A stretch of 7,385 nucleotides of DNA from Gemmatimonadaceae bacterium (GTDB lineage: Bacteria; Gemmatimonadota; Gemmatimonadetes; Gemmatimonadales; Gemmatimonadaceae): NCBI GenBank assembly GCA_025453855.1, contig JALOPO010000076.1, positions 1 through 7,385 of the forward strand. The letters are read 5' to 3'. Every line of letters begins with the position of its first letter. Position 1 is the first letter of the stretch. This document shows positions 1-5,411 of the stretch, one piece after another. The notes under the pieces were generated by a model that had not been told where the DNA came from, did no database searches, and saw nothing but the letters and a program-made list of their open reading frames with translations. The position numbers were made by a program, and so were the translations under genes.

Positions 1-24
1 GGTGCGGATGATCGCGTAGCTCAT
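1..24 (-). CDS. rplU: 50S ribosomal protein L21, first 8 codons (runs off the left edge)
   Basis: Reading leftwards from an ATG at 24-22, the eight visible codons give MSYAIIRT. This matches the usual start of L21, an (M)YAIIRTGGKQ-type N-terminus; L21 binds 23S rRNA in the large subunit. Only this N-terminus is visible, so the call rests on three things: the motif, the position just downstream of rng (rng/rne-rplU-rpmA is a widely conserved gene order), and a good promoter at the right distance. An AGG lies 4 nt before the ATG and is a weak Shine-Dalgarno match. The rest of the gene, and probably rpmA, lies beyond the window. Other proteins could share such a short N-terminus, but the context makes L21 by far the best reading. 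Confidence 0.82.
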
Positions 25-54
25 GAGCCTGATCGTAAGGGTAACGAGCCCAAA

Positions 55-83
55 AGCTTAGCCATTCCTGCGGCCGGTGTCAA
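55..83 (-). promoter_or_regulatory. Sigma-70-like promoter for rplU
   Basis: On the minus strand, a perfect -35 hexamer TTGACA (83-78) is followed by a 17-bp spacer (77-61) and a weaker -10 hexamer TAAGCT (60-55; matches TATAAT at the first two and last bases). Transcription would start near 48, leaving a short leader of about 24 nt before the L21 ATG at 24. The consensus -35 and ideal spacing support a real promoter, although the -10 is only 3/6. It implies that rplU does not depend solely on read-through from rng. Confidence 0.6.
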
Positions 84-382
84 CGGCTCCCGTTCCGCTC
101 CCCGGCGTCGTTCCGGTCCGCACGCGATCCTTCCGAGGCCGGAATGGACGGCTGGTGGGGTCGCATGACGCGGGCGCTTCCGCTCCCGCGGCGGGCTTCC
201 CAACGAACCACGAAACGCAAAGGACGCAAAGGCAACACAAAGAACGTCCGTTTGCGCAGCCGGCCGCCGCGCCCGTGTCGCCTTTCAGTTCCCTTTGCGT
301 CCTTTGCGTTTCGCGGTTTGTTCGGACGCTCTCGAGGGCACCGCGGCGGTCCTGGTGCACCGAGCACCGAGCATGCCCCCGG
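84..382. other. Intergenic region between rng and rplU
   Basis: No gene is supported here. Open frames on both strands cross the interval, but they are low-complexity and include phrases such as LCVLCVS that come directly from the inverted repeat at 198-326. Apart from that repeat I see no RNA gene. The rng stop codon (385-383) is about 57 bp before the outer edge of the repeat. Confidence 0.7.
198..326. repeat. Long inverted repeat with internal tandem 9-mers, possible hairpin or mobile-type palindromic element
   Basis: Arms 198-242 and 282-326 are complementary around a 39-nt loop. Of 45 position pairs, 39 are Watson-Crick and one is G-T. The core 211-232 / 292-313 is 22 bp with no mismatch. 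Each arm carries a direct duplication of ACGCAAAGG (215-223 and 224-232 on the plus strand; the complement CCTTTGCGT at 292-300 and 301-309). The A/T-richer, purine-biased arm differs sharply in composition from its flanks. As RNA it would fold into a very stable stem downstream of rng, so it could stop transcription or protect the rng mRNA 3' end. There is no U-tract after the stem on the minus strand, so it is not a textbook intrinsic terminator. From general familiarity, phrases like this recur as dispersed palindromes in many bacterial genomes; I cannot confirm copy number here. Confidence 0.85.
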
Positions 383-1960
383 TCAGGCCAGCGCGTACTG
401 GGCGGTCACGTCGCGCTGGGCACCCTTGACCACCAGCTTGAACTCGTCGGGGCGCAGGAGGGGGTCGTCGCGGAGCTCGAGGGGGAAGCCGGCCTGCTTC
501 TCGAGCTTGCGGAGGACGTCGGCCTCCTGCTCGAGGACGTACATCGCCACGTCGGGGTGGAGCTTCACCAGCAGGGCGTCGCGGCGCCCCTCGACGGCGA
601 TGCGGCGCACCGAGCGCTCCATGCGCCGGACGATCGTCTCGGGGGTGAAGATCCGCCCCGTCCCCGCGCAGGTCGGGCACGGCTCGGTCTGGCTCTGCAG
701 GTGGCTCTGGCGGACGCGCTGGCGCGTCATCTCGATGAGCCCCAGCTCGCTCACCTGGAACGCCTTGGTGCGCGCCCGGTCGCGCCCCAGGTGCGTGCGG
801 AGCTCCTGCAGCACCCGATCGCGGTTGGCGCGCGTCTCCATGTCGATGAAGTCGCAGACGATGATCCCGCCAACGTCGCGCAGCCGGAGCTGCCGGGCGA
901 CCTCGCGCGCCGCCTCGACGTTGGTCTTCAGGATCGTCTTCTCGGGATCCTTCTTGCCGGTGTAGCGCCCCGAGTTCACGTCGATCGAGACGAGCGCCTC
1001 GGTCTGCTCGATGATCAGGTAGCCGCCCGAGGGGAGGTCGCAGCGCCGCTTGAAGATGTCGCGGATCTCGGTCTCGAGATCGTGCTTGTCGAAGAGCGGC
1101 TGCGCCTCCTCGTACAGATGCAGCCGGTCGAGGAGCTCCGGGGCCACCCCCTTGAGGTACTCGCTGATCTCGTTGAAGAGCTGCCGGTTGTCGACCACCA
1201 GCGAGTCGACCTTGTCGCTGAACAGGTCACGGATGATCCCGCGCGCCAGGTTCGTCTCGCGGTGCACGAGCGCCGGCGCGCGCATGAACTGGCGCTTGCG
1301 GTTGATCCGCTTCCAGTTGTTCATGAGCGACTGCAGCTCGCGCGTGAACGTGTCCTGCGTCACGTCCTCGCCGACCGTGCGCACGATCACCCCTCCCGAG
1401 TCGGGCGGGAGCACCGCTGCCACCTGCGCCTTCAGTCGCTGCCGCTCGGCCCGCTCGCCGATCTTGCGGCTCACCCCGACCCGCGAGGCGAAGGGCATGT
1501 AGACGAGGAAGCGGCCGGCCATCGACACCTGCGCCGTCACCCGCGGCCCCTTGGTGCTGATCGGCTCCTTGCTCACCTGCACCAGGATCGTGTCGCCCCG
1601 CTTGAGCACGTCCTGGATCTGCGGCGCCTCGGCCCGCCCGGGGCGGCCCGCGCGCGCGGGCGGCGCCTCGCCGTTCTCGGCTGCCTCCCCCGGATCCGAC
1701 TCCTCCTCGTCGTCCTCGTCGTCCTCGTCCTTCTCGTAGACGAGGTCCGAGGCATGGAGGAAGGCGCTCTTCTCGGTGCCGATGTCGACGAAGGCGGCCT
1801 GCAGCCCCGGCTGCACCGCCTCGACGCGCCCCATGTAGATGTCGCCGACCATCCGGCGCGCCTCGGGGCGCTCGACGAGCAGCTCGACGAGCTGGTCGTC
1901 CTCGATGATCGCCACCCGCATCTCGCGCGGGGCGGCGTTGATCAGGATCTCGCGCTTCAT
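383..1960 (-). CDS. rng: Ribonuclease G (RNase E/G family endoribonuclease)
   Basis: A 525-residue single-strand-specific endoribonuclease that processes rRNA precursors and starts mRNA decay in the cytoplasm. The N-terminus MKREILINAAPREMRVAI is typical of RNase G, which fixes the start at 1960; the in-frame ATG at 1996 only adds an unrelated stretch. An S1 RNA-binding domain spans about 36-150, interrupted by an acidic then proline/alanine-rich insertion (76-113). The 5'-sensor/RNase H-like part follows. The DNase I-like catalytic region holds the Mg-binding aspartates D327 (SIDVNSGR) and D370 (CDFIDM), matching E. coli RNase E D303 and D346. The zinc-link CPTCAGTGR gives C428 and C431. The protein ends shortly after the small domain, without the long scaffold tail of RNase E. 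Length is close to E. coli RNase G (489) plus the insertion. I see no strong Shine-Dalgarno. Confidence 0.96.
   Translation of the reverse strand: MKREILINAAPREMRVAIIEDDQLVELLVERPEARRMVGDIYMGRVEAVQPGLQAAFVDIGTEKSAFLHASDLVYEKDEDDEDDEEESDPGEAAENGEAPPARAGRPGRAEAPQIQDVLKRGDTILVQVSKEPISTKGPRVTAQVSMAGRFLVYMPFASRVGVSRKIGERAERQRLKAQVAAVLPPDSGGVIVRTVGEDVTQDTFTRELQSLMNNWKRINRKRQFMRAPALVHRETNLARGIIRDLFSDKVDSLVVDNRQLFNEISEYLKGVAPELLDRLHLYEEAQPLFDKHDLETEIRDIFKRRCDLPSGGYLIIEQTEALVSIDVNSGRYTGKKDPEKTILKTNVEAAREVARQLRLRDVGGIIVCDFIDMETRANRDRVLQELRTHLGRDRARTKAFQVSELGLIEMTRQRVRQSHLQSQTEPCPTCAGTGRIFTPETIVRRMERSVRRIAVEGRRDALLVKLHPDVAMYVLEQEADVLRKLEKQAGFPLELRDDPLLRPDEFKLVVKGAQRDVTAQYALA
1622..1735 (-). repeat. Acidic insertion of RNase G encoded partly by tandem 9-bp repeats
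   Basis: Residues 76-113 of RNase G form an Asp/Glu run (EKDEDDEDDEEESD) followed by a Gly/Ala/Pro/Arg linker. On the plus strand the acidic run lies in about four 9-bp units (1702-1737): two perfect copies of CGTCCTCGT (1711-1719 and 1720-1728) flanked by units with one and two mismatches. It interrupts the S1 domain between the part ending in FLHASDLVY and the part starting IQDVLKRGD. Confidence 0.75.
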
Positions 1961-2265
1961 GCACGTCCGCGCAGGTGCGCACCGCGACCCGTGCACGCAT
2001 CCCGCTGGCCGTCTTCATGTCCACCGACCCGGCGCGAACGCGCCCCGGTCGCCCATCCGCTACCGCACTCCACGAACGCGCCCGTCGGTTCCCGTCAGCG
2101 ATCCCGGCCGCGCACATGGCGCGGATCCACCCCGGCATCGACTGCGACAGGTGGCCACGCGAGGCGCGGCCGGCGTCGTCGTGCGGCCCCGCGCGCATCC
2201 GGTCGCCACTCCGGCCCGATGCACACGAGGGTCCAGCCGCCGCCACGGGGGTCGCACCGGGCAGC

Positions 2266-2301
2266 GTGTCGTGCGGCCGACACCGAAGCGTCGGCCGCGC
2301 G
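2266..2301. other. Pair of mutually exclusive hairpins
   Basis: GTGTCG (2266-2271) pairs perfectly with CGACAC (2278-2283) across a 6-nt loop. The overlapping arms 2270-2281 and 2290-2301 pair over 12 positions (one G-T) across an 8-nt loop, with 9 consecutive Watson-Crick pairs at 2273-2281/2290-2298. The two cannot form together. In DNA this GC-rich such pairs can arise by chance, and no adjacent gene start or U-tract ties them to attenuation. Confidence 0.3.
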
Positions 2302-2525
2302 CGACAAGGCTAGCATGGCGCGCCGTTCCGTGACAGGGCATGCAGACGCATGCACCCGCCGCGTCGTGTCCCCTGCACGCGACACCGGTGCGCAGACGAT
2401 CCCGCGCAATGGACGCCGCTGGCGGCACCTCGGCTCACAAGCAACGTGACAGCAACACCAGAACCCGTTGTTCGTCAACGACTTGTGCTGCCTCCCCGGA
2501 ACCCCTCCCCAACCCGTGATACGCT

Positions 2526-2690
2526 CTACGTGCGCGGCACGCTGCACGGCACCACGGTCACCTCGGGCAGCTGCACCGCCACCGGCGGCTCGTCGCCGAG
2601 CGTCCTGCGCCGCGATGTGCGCCCGAACGCCTCGGGCGCCTCGCCTACATGTCGTGGGAGGCGGGGCCCTCGATGCGCTCGCTCCGACAT
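2526..2690 (-). CDS. Doubtful 54-residue ORF or gene remnant
   Basis: An ATG at 2690, 10 nt after the stop of the membrane methyltransferase gene, opens a 54-codon frame ending in TAG at 2528-2526. Between about 2640 and 2526 nearly every third base is G or C, and many codons start with G, as in real genes of such genomes. The predicted C-terminus (GDEPPVAVQLPEVTVVPC) looks protein-like. The first third is Arg/Pro-rich and lacks that bias, and there is no clear Shine-Dalgarno. The opposite strand shares the same third positions and encodes a Thr/Ser/Gly-rich stretch without a start, so the strand is uncertain. I recognise no family. It could be a small operon-end gene, a remnant of a larger gene, or chance. 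Confidence 0.22.
   Translation of the reverse strand: MSERAHRGPRLPRHVGEAPEAFGRTSRRRTLGDEPPVAVQLPEVTVVPCSVPRT
2619..2639. terminator. GC hairpin, possible terminator of the dehydrogenase-methyltransferase operon
   Basis: GCGCCCGA (2619-2626) and TCGGGCGC (2632-2639) form a perfect 8-bp stem with a 5-nt loop, about 60 bp past the stop of the membrane methyltransferase gene. There is no U-tract, so this is a tentative call. If the short ORF at 2526-2690 is real, the hairpin lies inside it. Confidence 0.3.
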
Positions 2691-2700
2691 CCCGCGCCGC

Positions 2701-3282
2701 TCACTGCGCCCCGGGCATCCGCCACAGCAGCCAGGCCATCACCGCCGCGAAGCCGAGCGCCGCGTTCCACTCCTTGTGGCGCAGGTACTTCGCCATGGAG
2801 AAACCCTGCGCGTCGGCACTCGGGCCGCCCGGACCCGCCCACGGCGTGAGCCGCGGGAAGAAGGCCGGCACGTTCTGCTCGTAGAGCCGGTACGCCTCGC
2901 CGTAGCGCTGCTTGAGGAACTGCCGCTCGCGCTCCCAGGTGGGCTGGTAGACCGCGAGCCAGAACGCCCCCACGAGGCCGAGCAGCGACCAATGGGCGGC
3001 GATCGCGAAGCCGCACGCGAGCAGGAAGCTCCCGAAGTAGAGCGGGTTGCGCACGTGCGCATACGGCCCGCTGGTCGTGAGCGTGTCGTTCTTGACGATG
3101 TGCCCGACCGCCCACGCGCGGACGAGGAGCCCGAGGACCGCGATGCCGATGCCGATCGCCACGCCGAGCGGCGTCGCGTAGCGTGGAGCGAGCCAGAGGT
3201 AGAGCGCGGCGAAGGCGAAGCCCAGCGGGAGGCGGAGCTTCTGCGCGAGGTTGAACTCGGTGATCGGGCGGGCGTCGCTCAT
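2701..3282 (-). CDS. Integral-membrane methyltransferase, isoprenylcysteine/phospholipid methyltransferase type
   Basis: A 193-residue predicted inner-membrane protein with hydrophobic segments at about 18-34, 39-57, 82-96, 98-112 and 173-189. The conserved block of the ICMT/PEMT-like methyltransferases is present: GPYAHVRNPLY (72-82), with RNP where RHP is more usual. It is followed by the C-terminal signature ERERQFLKQRYGEAYRLY (117-134) and VPAFFPR (138-144), which in this family close over S-adenosylmethionine. The substrate cannot be told from sequence; bacterial members act on lipids or other small hydrophobic molecules. The ATG (3282-3280) overlaps the TGA of the upstream dehydrogenase by 4 bp (ATGA) and has no Shine-Dalgarno of its own, so it is probably translated by coupling. 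An extra C-terminal segment after residue 150 ends in a fifth hydrophobic helix. Confidence 0.88.
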   Translation of the reverse strand: MSDARPITEFNLAQKLRLPLGFAFAALYLWLAPRYATPLGVAIGIGIAVLGLLVRAWAVGHIVKNDTLTTSGPYAHVRNPLYFGSFLLACGFAIAAHWSLLGLVGAFWLAVYQPTWERERQFLKQRYGEAYRLYEQNVPAFFPRLTPWAGPGGPSADAQGFSMAKYLRHKEWNAALGFAAVMAWLLWRMPGAQ

Positions 3283-4496
3283 GCGGCGAGCTCGCGCACG
3301 AGGTGGCGCGAGATCACGAGGCGCTGGATCTCGCTCGTCCCCTCGCCGATCTCGCAGATCTTGGCGTCGCGCATGAAGCGCTCGACCGGGTAGTCGCGCG
3401 TGTAGCCGTAGCCGCCGTGCAGCTGCACCGCCTTGATCGTCGCGCGCATCGCCAGCTCGGAGCAGAAGAGCTTCGCCATCGCCGCCTCCTTGCCGAACGG
3501 CTTGCCGGCCTGTGCGAGCGCCGCGGCGTGATAGGTGAGGTGCTTGCCCGCCTCGATCTCGGTGGCCATGTCGGCGAGCGGGAAGGCGACGCCCTGGAAG
3601 TTGACGATCGCCTGGCCGAACTGCTTGCGCTCCGTGCTGTACCGGAGCGCCTGCTCGTACGCCCCCTCGGCGATGCCGAGCGAGAGGGCGGCGATGCCGA
3701 TGCGCCCCGCATCGAGCGTGCGCATGAAGTTCAGGAAGCCCTGCCCTTCCTCGCCGAGCAGGTTCTCGGCCGGCACCTCGACGTCCTCGAAGATCAGTTC
3801 GCGCGTGTCGCTCGCGCGCCAGCCGAGCTTGTCCTCCTTGCGACCGGCGCGGAAGCCGGCCATGGCCGGGAGCTCGGGCGCGTGTCCCATCCCCACGCGC
3901 GCCGCGGCCTCGAGGTCGCAGCACTCCTTGGTGAGGATGAAGGCGCTGATCCCCTTGGTGCCGCGTGACGGGTCGGTGACCGCCGTGGCGATGAACACTT
4001 CGCCCACCCCCGCATGCGTGATGAACCGCTTCACGCCGTTGAGCACGAAGTGGTCGCCCCGCTTCACCGCGACGGTCTGCGTGCCGCCCGCATCGCTGCC
4101 GGCCCCCGGTTCCGTGAGGCCGAAGCCACCGAGCACCGTGCCGGTGGCGAGGAGCGGCACGTAGCGCCGCCGCTGGGCATCGGTGCCGAAGTGGACGATG
4201 GGGCTCGTGCCGAGCGTGGTGTGGGCCGAGATGGTGATGGCGTGGCTCGCACAGACCTTGGCCATCTCGTGGATGGCGAGCATGTACGCGAGCGTGTCGA
4301 AGCCGGCGCCGCCCAGCTCCTCGCTCCAGGGGATGCCGAGCAGGCCGAGATCGGCCATGCGCTTGACGTTCTCCCACGGGAAGGTGGAATCGGCGTCATG
4401 TCGGCCGGCGACGGGGGCGACATGATCGCGGGCGAACTCGCGGACCATGTCACGAACGGCGAGGTGGGACTCCGTGAAGTAGAGCGCGTCGTCCAT
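3279..4496 (-). CDS. Acyl-CoA dehydrogenase (FAD flavoenzyme)
   Basis: A 405-residue cytoplasmic flavoenzyme that introduces the alpha-beta double bond into acyl-CoA, passing electrons to ETF. An all-alpha N-terminal domain spans about 1-120. A beta domain follows, opening with the first family signature GGFGLTEPGAGSDA (123-136) and the flavin-contacting RFITHAG (157-163). The C-terminal helical domain carries RKQFGQ (290-295) and the second signature QLHGGYGYTRDYPVERFMRD (358-377). E385 in GEGTSEIQ occupies the catalytic-base position of medium/short-chain enzymes (MCAD E376). Against the usual pattern there are about 20 extra residues (191-213) before GFRAGRKEDKLG. The start at 4496 fits family N-termini (DDALYFTESHLAVRD); an upstream in-frame ATG at 4574 adds only an Arg/Pro-rich stretch. 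Chain-length specificity cannot be assigned. It is the first gene of a two-gene operon. Confidence 0.95.
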   Translation of the reverse strand: MDDALYFTESHLAVRDMVREFARDHVAPVAGRHDADSTFPWENVKRMADLGLLGIPWSEELGGAGFDTLAYMLAIHEMAKVCASHAITISAHTTLGTSPIVHFGTDAQRRRYVPLLATGTVLGGFGLTEPGAGSDAGGTQTVAVKRGDHFVLNGVKRFITHAGVGEVFIATAVTDPSRGTKGISAFILTKECCDLEAAARVGMGHAPELPAMAGFRAGRKEDKLGWRASDTRELIFEDVEVPAENLLGEEGQGFLNFMRTLDAGRIGIAALSLGIAEGAYEQALRYSTERKQFGQAIVNFQGVAFPLADMATEIEAGKHLTYHAAALAQAGKPFGKEAAMAKLFCSELAMRATIKAVQLHGGYGYTRDYPVERFMRDAKICEIGEGTSEIQRLVISRHLVRELAA

Positions 4497-4742
4497 GGCA
4501 ATCGGCAGGTGGGCACGTGGGCGCCCCGGTGCGCGGCGGGAGCCGCGCGACGCGGACGGGCGGCGTCGCAGCACGGGTAAGGTAGCGGCGGCGTCACGGC
4601 CTCGACGGTCGCGCGGAGGCGCTCACCGGCCGGTGGCGAGCGGCGCGACTCCTGCACGCATGAGGAGGCGGGAGGCCCCGCGCCGTTGCGGTGCGAGGCG
4701 CCGCCTCCGCCCTGTGCTCGTCCCCCGTCACCCCGAGGGAGC
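4497..4742. promoter_or_regulatory. Divergent intergenic region between the dehydrogenase operon and a methyltransferase gene
   Basis: Both transcripts must start here, but no strong promoter is evident. On the minus strand TACCTT (4584-4579) is a possible -10 for the dehydrogenase, leaving a leader of about 75 nt, yet no matching -35 is found 16-18 bp upstream. For the plus-strand gene, a GAGGGAG Shine-Dalgarno at 4735-4741 precedes the ATG at 4743. A hairpin lies upstream of it at 4664-4708. Confidence 0.35.
4664..4708 (+). other. Inverted repeat in the leader of the plus-strand methyltransferase gene
   Basis: GGAGGCGG (4664-4671) and CCGCCTCC (4701-4708) are perfectly complementary across 29 nt. 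A smaller stem, CCGC/GCGG (4678-4681 and 4688-4691), lies inside. It lies 34 nt before the preferred ATG. It may structure the 5' leader or be chance in GC-rich DNA. Confidence 0.35.
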
Positions 4743-5384
4743 ATGCCCGCCCACGTCGATCGCGGCCTGCGCCGCGTGCTCGAGCGGTCGCTCGTCTACT
4801 CCGCCTTCCAGCGTGCCATGGGTGCCGAGCACATGCATGCATGGGTGCTGCAGGAGGGGTGGCGCGTTCGCAACGGGATGCGCGTCGTGGACATCGGCTG
4901 CGGACCGGGCGACGTGCTCGATCGGCTCCCGCCCGTGGAGTACGTGGGCGTGGACATCAATCCGGACTACATCGCCGAGGCGCAGCGCGCGAACGGCGCC
5001 CGCGCGACGTTCGTCGCGGGCACCGCGTCGGCGCTGCTGGAGGTGCCGCAGGCCTACGGCGCCGACCTCGTGACCTGCCTCGGCGTCCTGCACCATCTCA
5101 CCGACGCGCAGACCGACGAGGTGCTGATGGTCGCGCGTCGGCTGCTCCGCCCGGGCGGGCGCTTCGTGGCGCTCGAGCCGACCTGGCTGGCGCACCAGTC
5201 GGGACTCTCGCGCTGGATCATGTCGAAGGATCGTGGTCAGGCGATCCGGAGCGACGACGGCTGGCGCGCGCTGCTCGCGCCAGCGGGTTTCGCGCGCACC
5301 GAGGCGCGCGTCGTCACCCACCTGCTGCGCGTCCCGTACGTGCACGTGCTGCTGGAAGGGGTGCAGGGGCAGCCGCCCACCTGA
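4743..5384 (+). CDS. Class I SAM-dependent methyltransferase
   Basis: A 213-residue soluble protein with the Rossmann-like methyltransferase fold. Motif I, VVDIGCGPG (48-56), binds S-adenosylmethionine. The acidic residue at the end of strand beta-2 is D71 in YVGVDINPDY, contacting the ribose. The post-II region is ADLVTCLGVLHHL (107-119), and LLRPGGRFVALEP (134-146) is the usual motif III strand. This is the UbiE/Methyltransf_11-like group; the substrate is unknown, and the short C-terminal half gives no specific clue. The start at 4743 has a GAGGGAG Shine-Dalgarno just upstream. A longer in-frame start at 4686 would add a Pro/Cys-rich stretch through the leader hairpin and is less likely. 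It stands alone on the plus strand, divergent from the dehydrogenase operon and convergent with recQ. Confidence 0.92.
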   Translation: MPAHVDRGLRRVLERSLVYSAFQRAMGAEHMHAWVLQEGWRVRNGMRVVDIGCGPGDVLDRLPPVEYVGVDINPDYIAEAQRANGARATFVAGTASALLEVPQAYGADLVTCLGVLHHLTDAQTDEVLMVARRLLRPGGRFVALEPTWLAHQSGLSRWIMSKDRGQAIRSDDGWRALLAPAGFARTEARVVTHLLRVPYVHVLLEGVQGQPPT

Positions 5385-5411
5385 GCGCGATGGCGTGCGC
5401 GTCGCGTCGGT
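5385..5411. terminator. Possible bidirectional terminator between convergent genes
   Basis: Only 27 bp separate the two stop codons. CGCGA (5386-5390) pairs with TCGCG (5402-5406), with two further pairs possible inward (one G-T). There is no U-tract on either side. Location between convergent genes is the main argument; the stem is short. Confidence 0.25.

Larger units (their letters stand above)
1961..2700. other. 740-bp gap with no convincing gene
   Basis: Frames that cross this interval are Arg/Pro/Ala/Thr-rich, lack family motifs and have no ribosome binding site. I found no tRNA-like cloverleaf or T-loop sequence. The promoter of rng should lie at its left end, reading leftwards, but I could not find a clear -35/-10 pair. 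What can be seen is a set of GC-rich hairpins (2266-2301, 2619-2639), an 11-bp direct repeat GTCGTGCGGCC (2178-2188 and 2268-2278), and a short stretch with coding-like third-position bias (2526-2690). It may hold decayed genes, a structured leader for rng, or a lineage-specific gene I cannot recognise. Confidence 0.6.

Noticed and set aside
58..367. Small frames carrying LCVLCVS-type phrases as possible membrane peptides
   Set aside because: The hydrophobic Cys/Leu phrases are translations of the tandem CCTTTGCGT units in the inverted repeat. There is no ribosome binding site.
1961..1996. Upstream in-frame ATG at 1996 as the rng start
   Set aside because: It would add 12 residues unlike RNase G, while the ATG at 1960 begins exactly with the conserved family N-terminus.
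1227..2246. A 339-codon minus-strand frame overlapping the rng start
   Set aside because: It is out of frame with rng for most of its length and is Arg/Ala/Gly-rich low-complexity sequence.
77..2449. A 790-codon open frame on the plus strand
   Set aside because: It runs antisense through the whole of rng with complementary third-position bias, and is Leu/Ala/Arg/Asp-rich with no domain. This is the usual stop-free shadow of a high-GC gene.
2452..2490. A CGTTG/CAACG stem with outer CAGCA/TGCTG, considered as a tRNA arm, attachment site or terminator
   Set aside because: The stems are only 5 bp with irregular spacing. There is no cloverleaf, no integrase and no U-tract nearby.
2511..2525. TGATACGCT as an extended -10 promoter on the plus strand
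   Set aside because: There is no -35 at 16-18 bp and no supported plus-strand gene follows.
2350..3393. A 347-codon plus-strand frame covering the gap and the membrane methyltransferase
   Set aside because: Its larger part is antisense to a clear membrane-protein gene, and its first part lacks codon bias, a ribosome binding site and family motifs.
3303..3968. A 221-codon plus-strand frame inside the acyl-CoA dehydrogenase
   Set aside because: It is antisense shadow coding. The minus strand holds the well-supported gene with both family signatures.
4497..4574. Upstream in-frame ATG at 4574 as the dehydrogenase start
   Set aside because: The 26 added residues are Arg/Pro/Ser-rich and unlike family N-termini, and they cover the region where the promoter should be.
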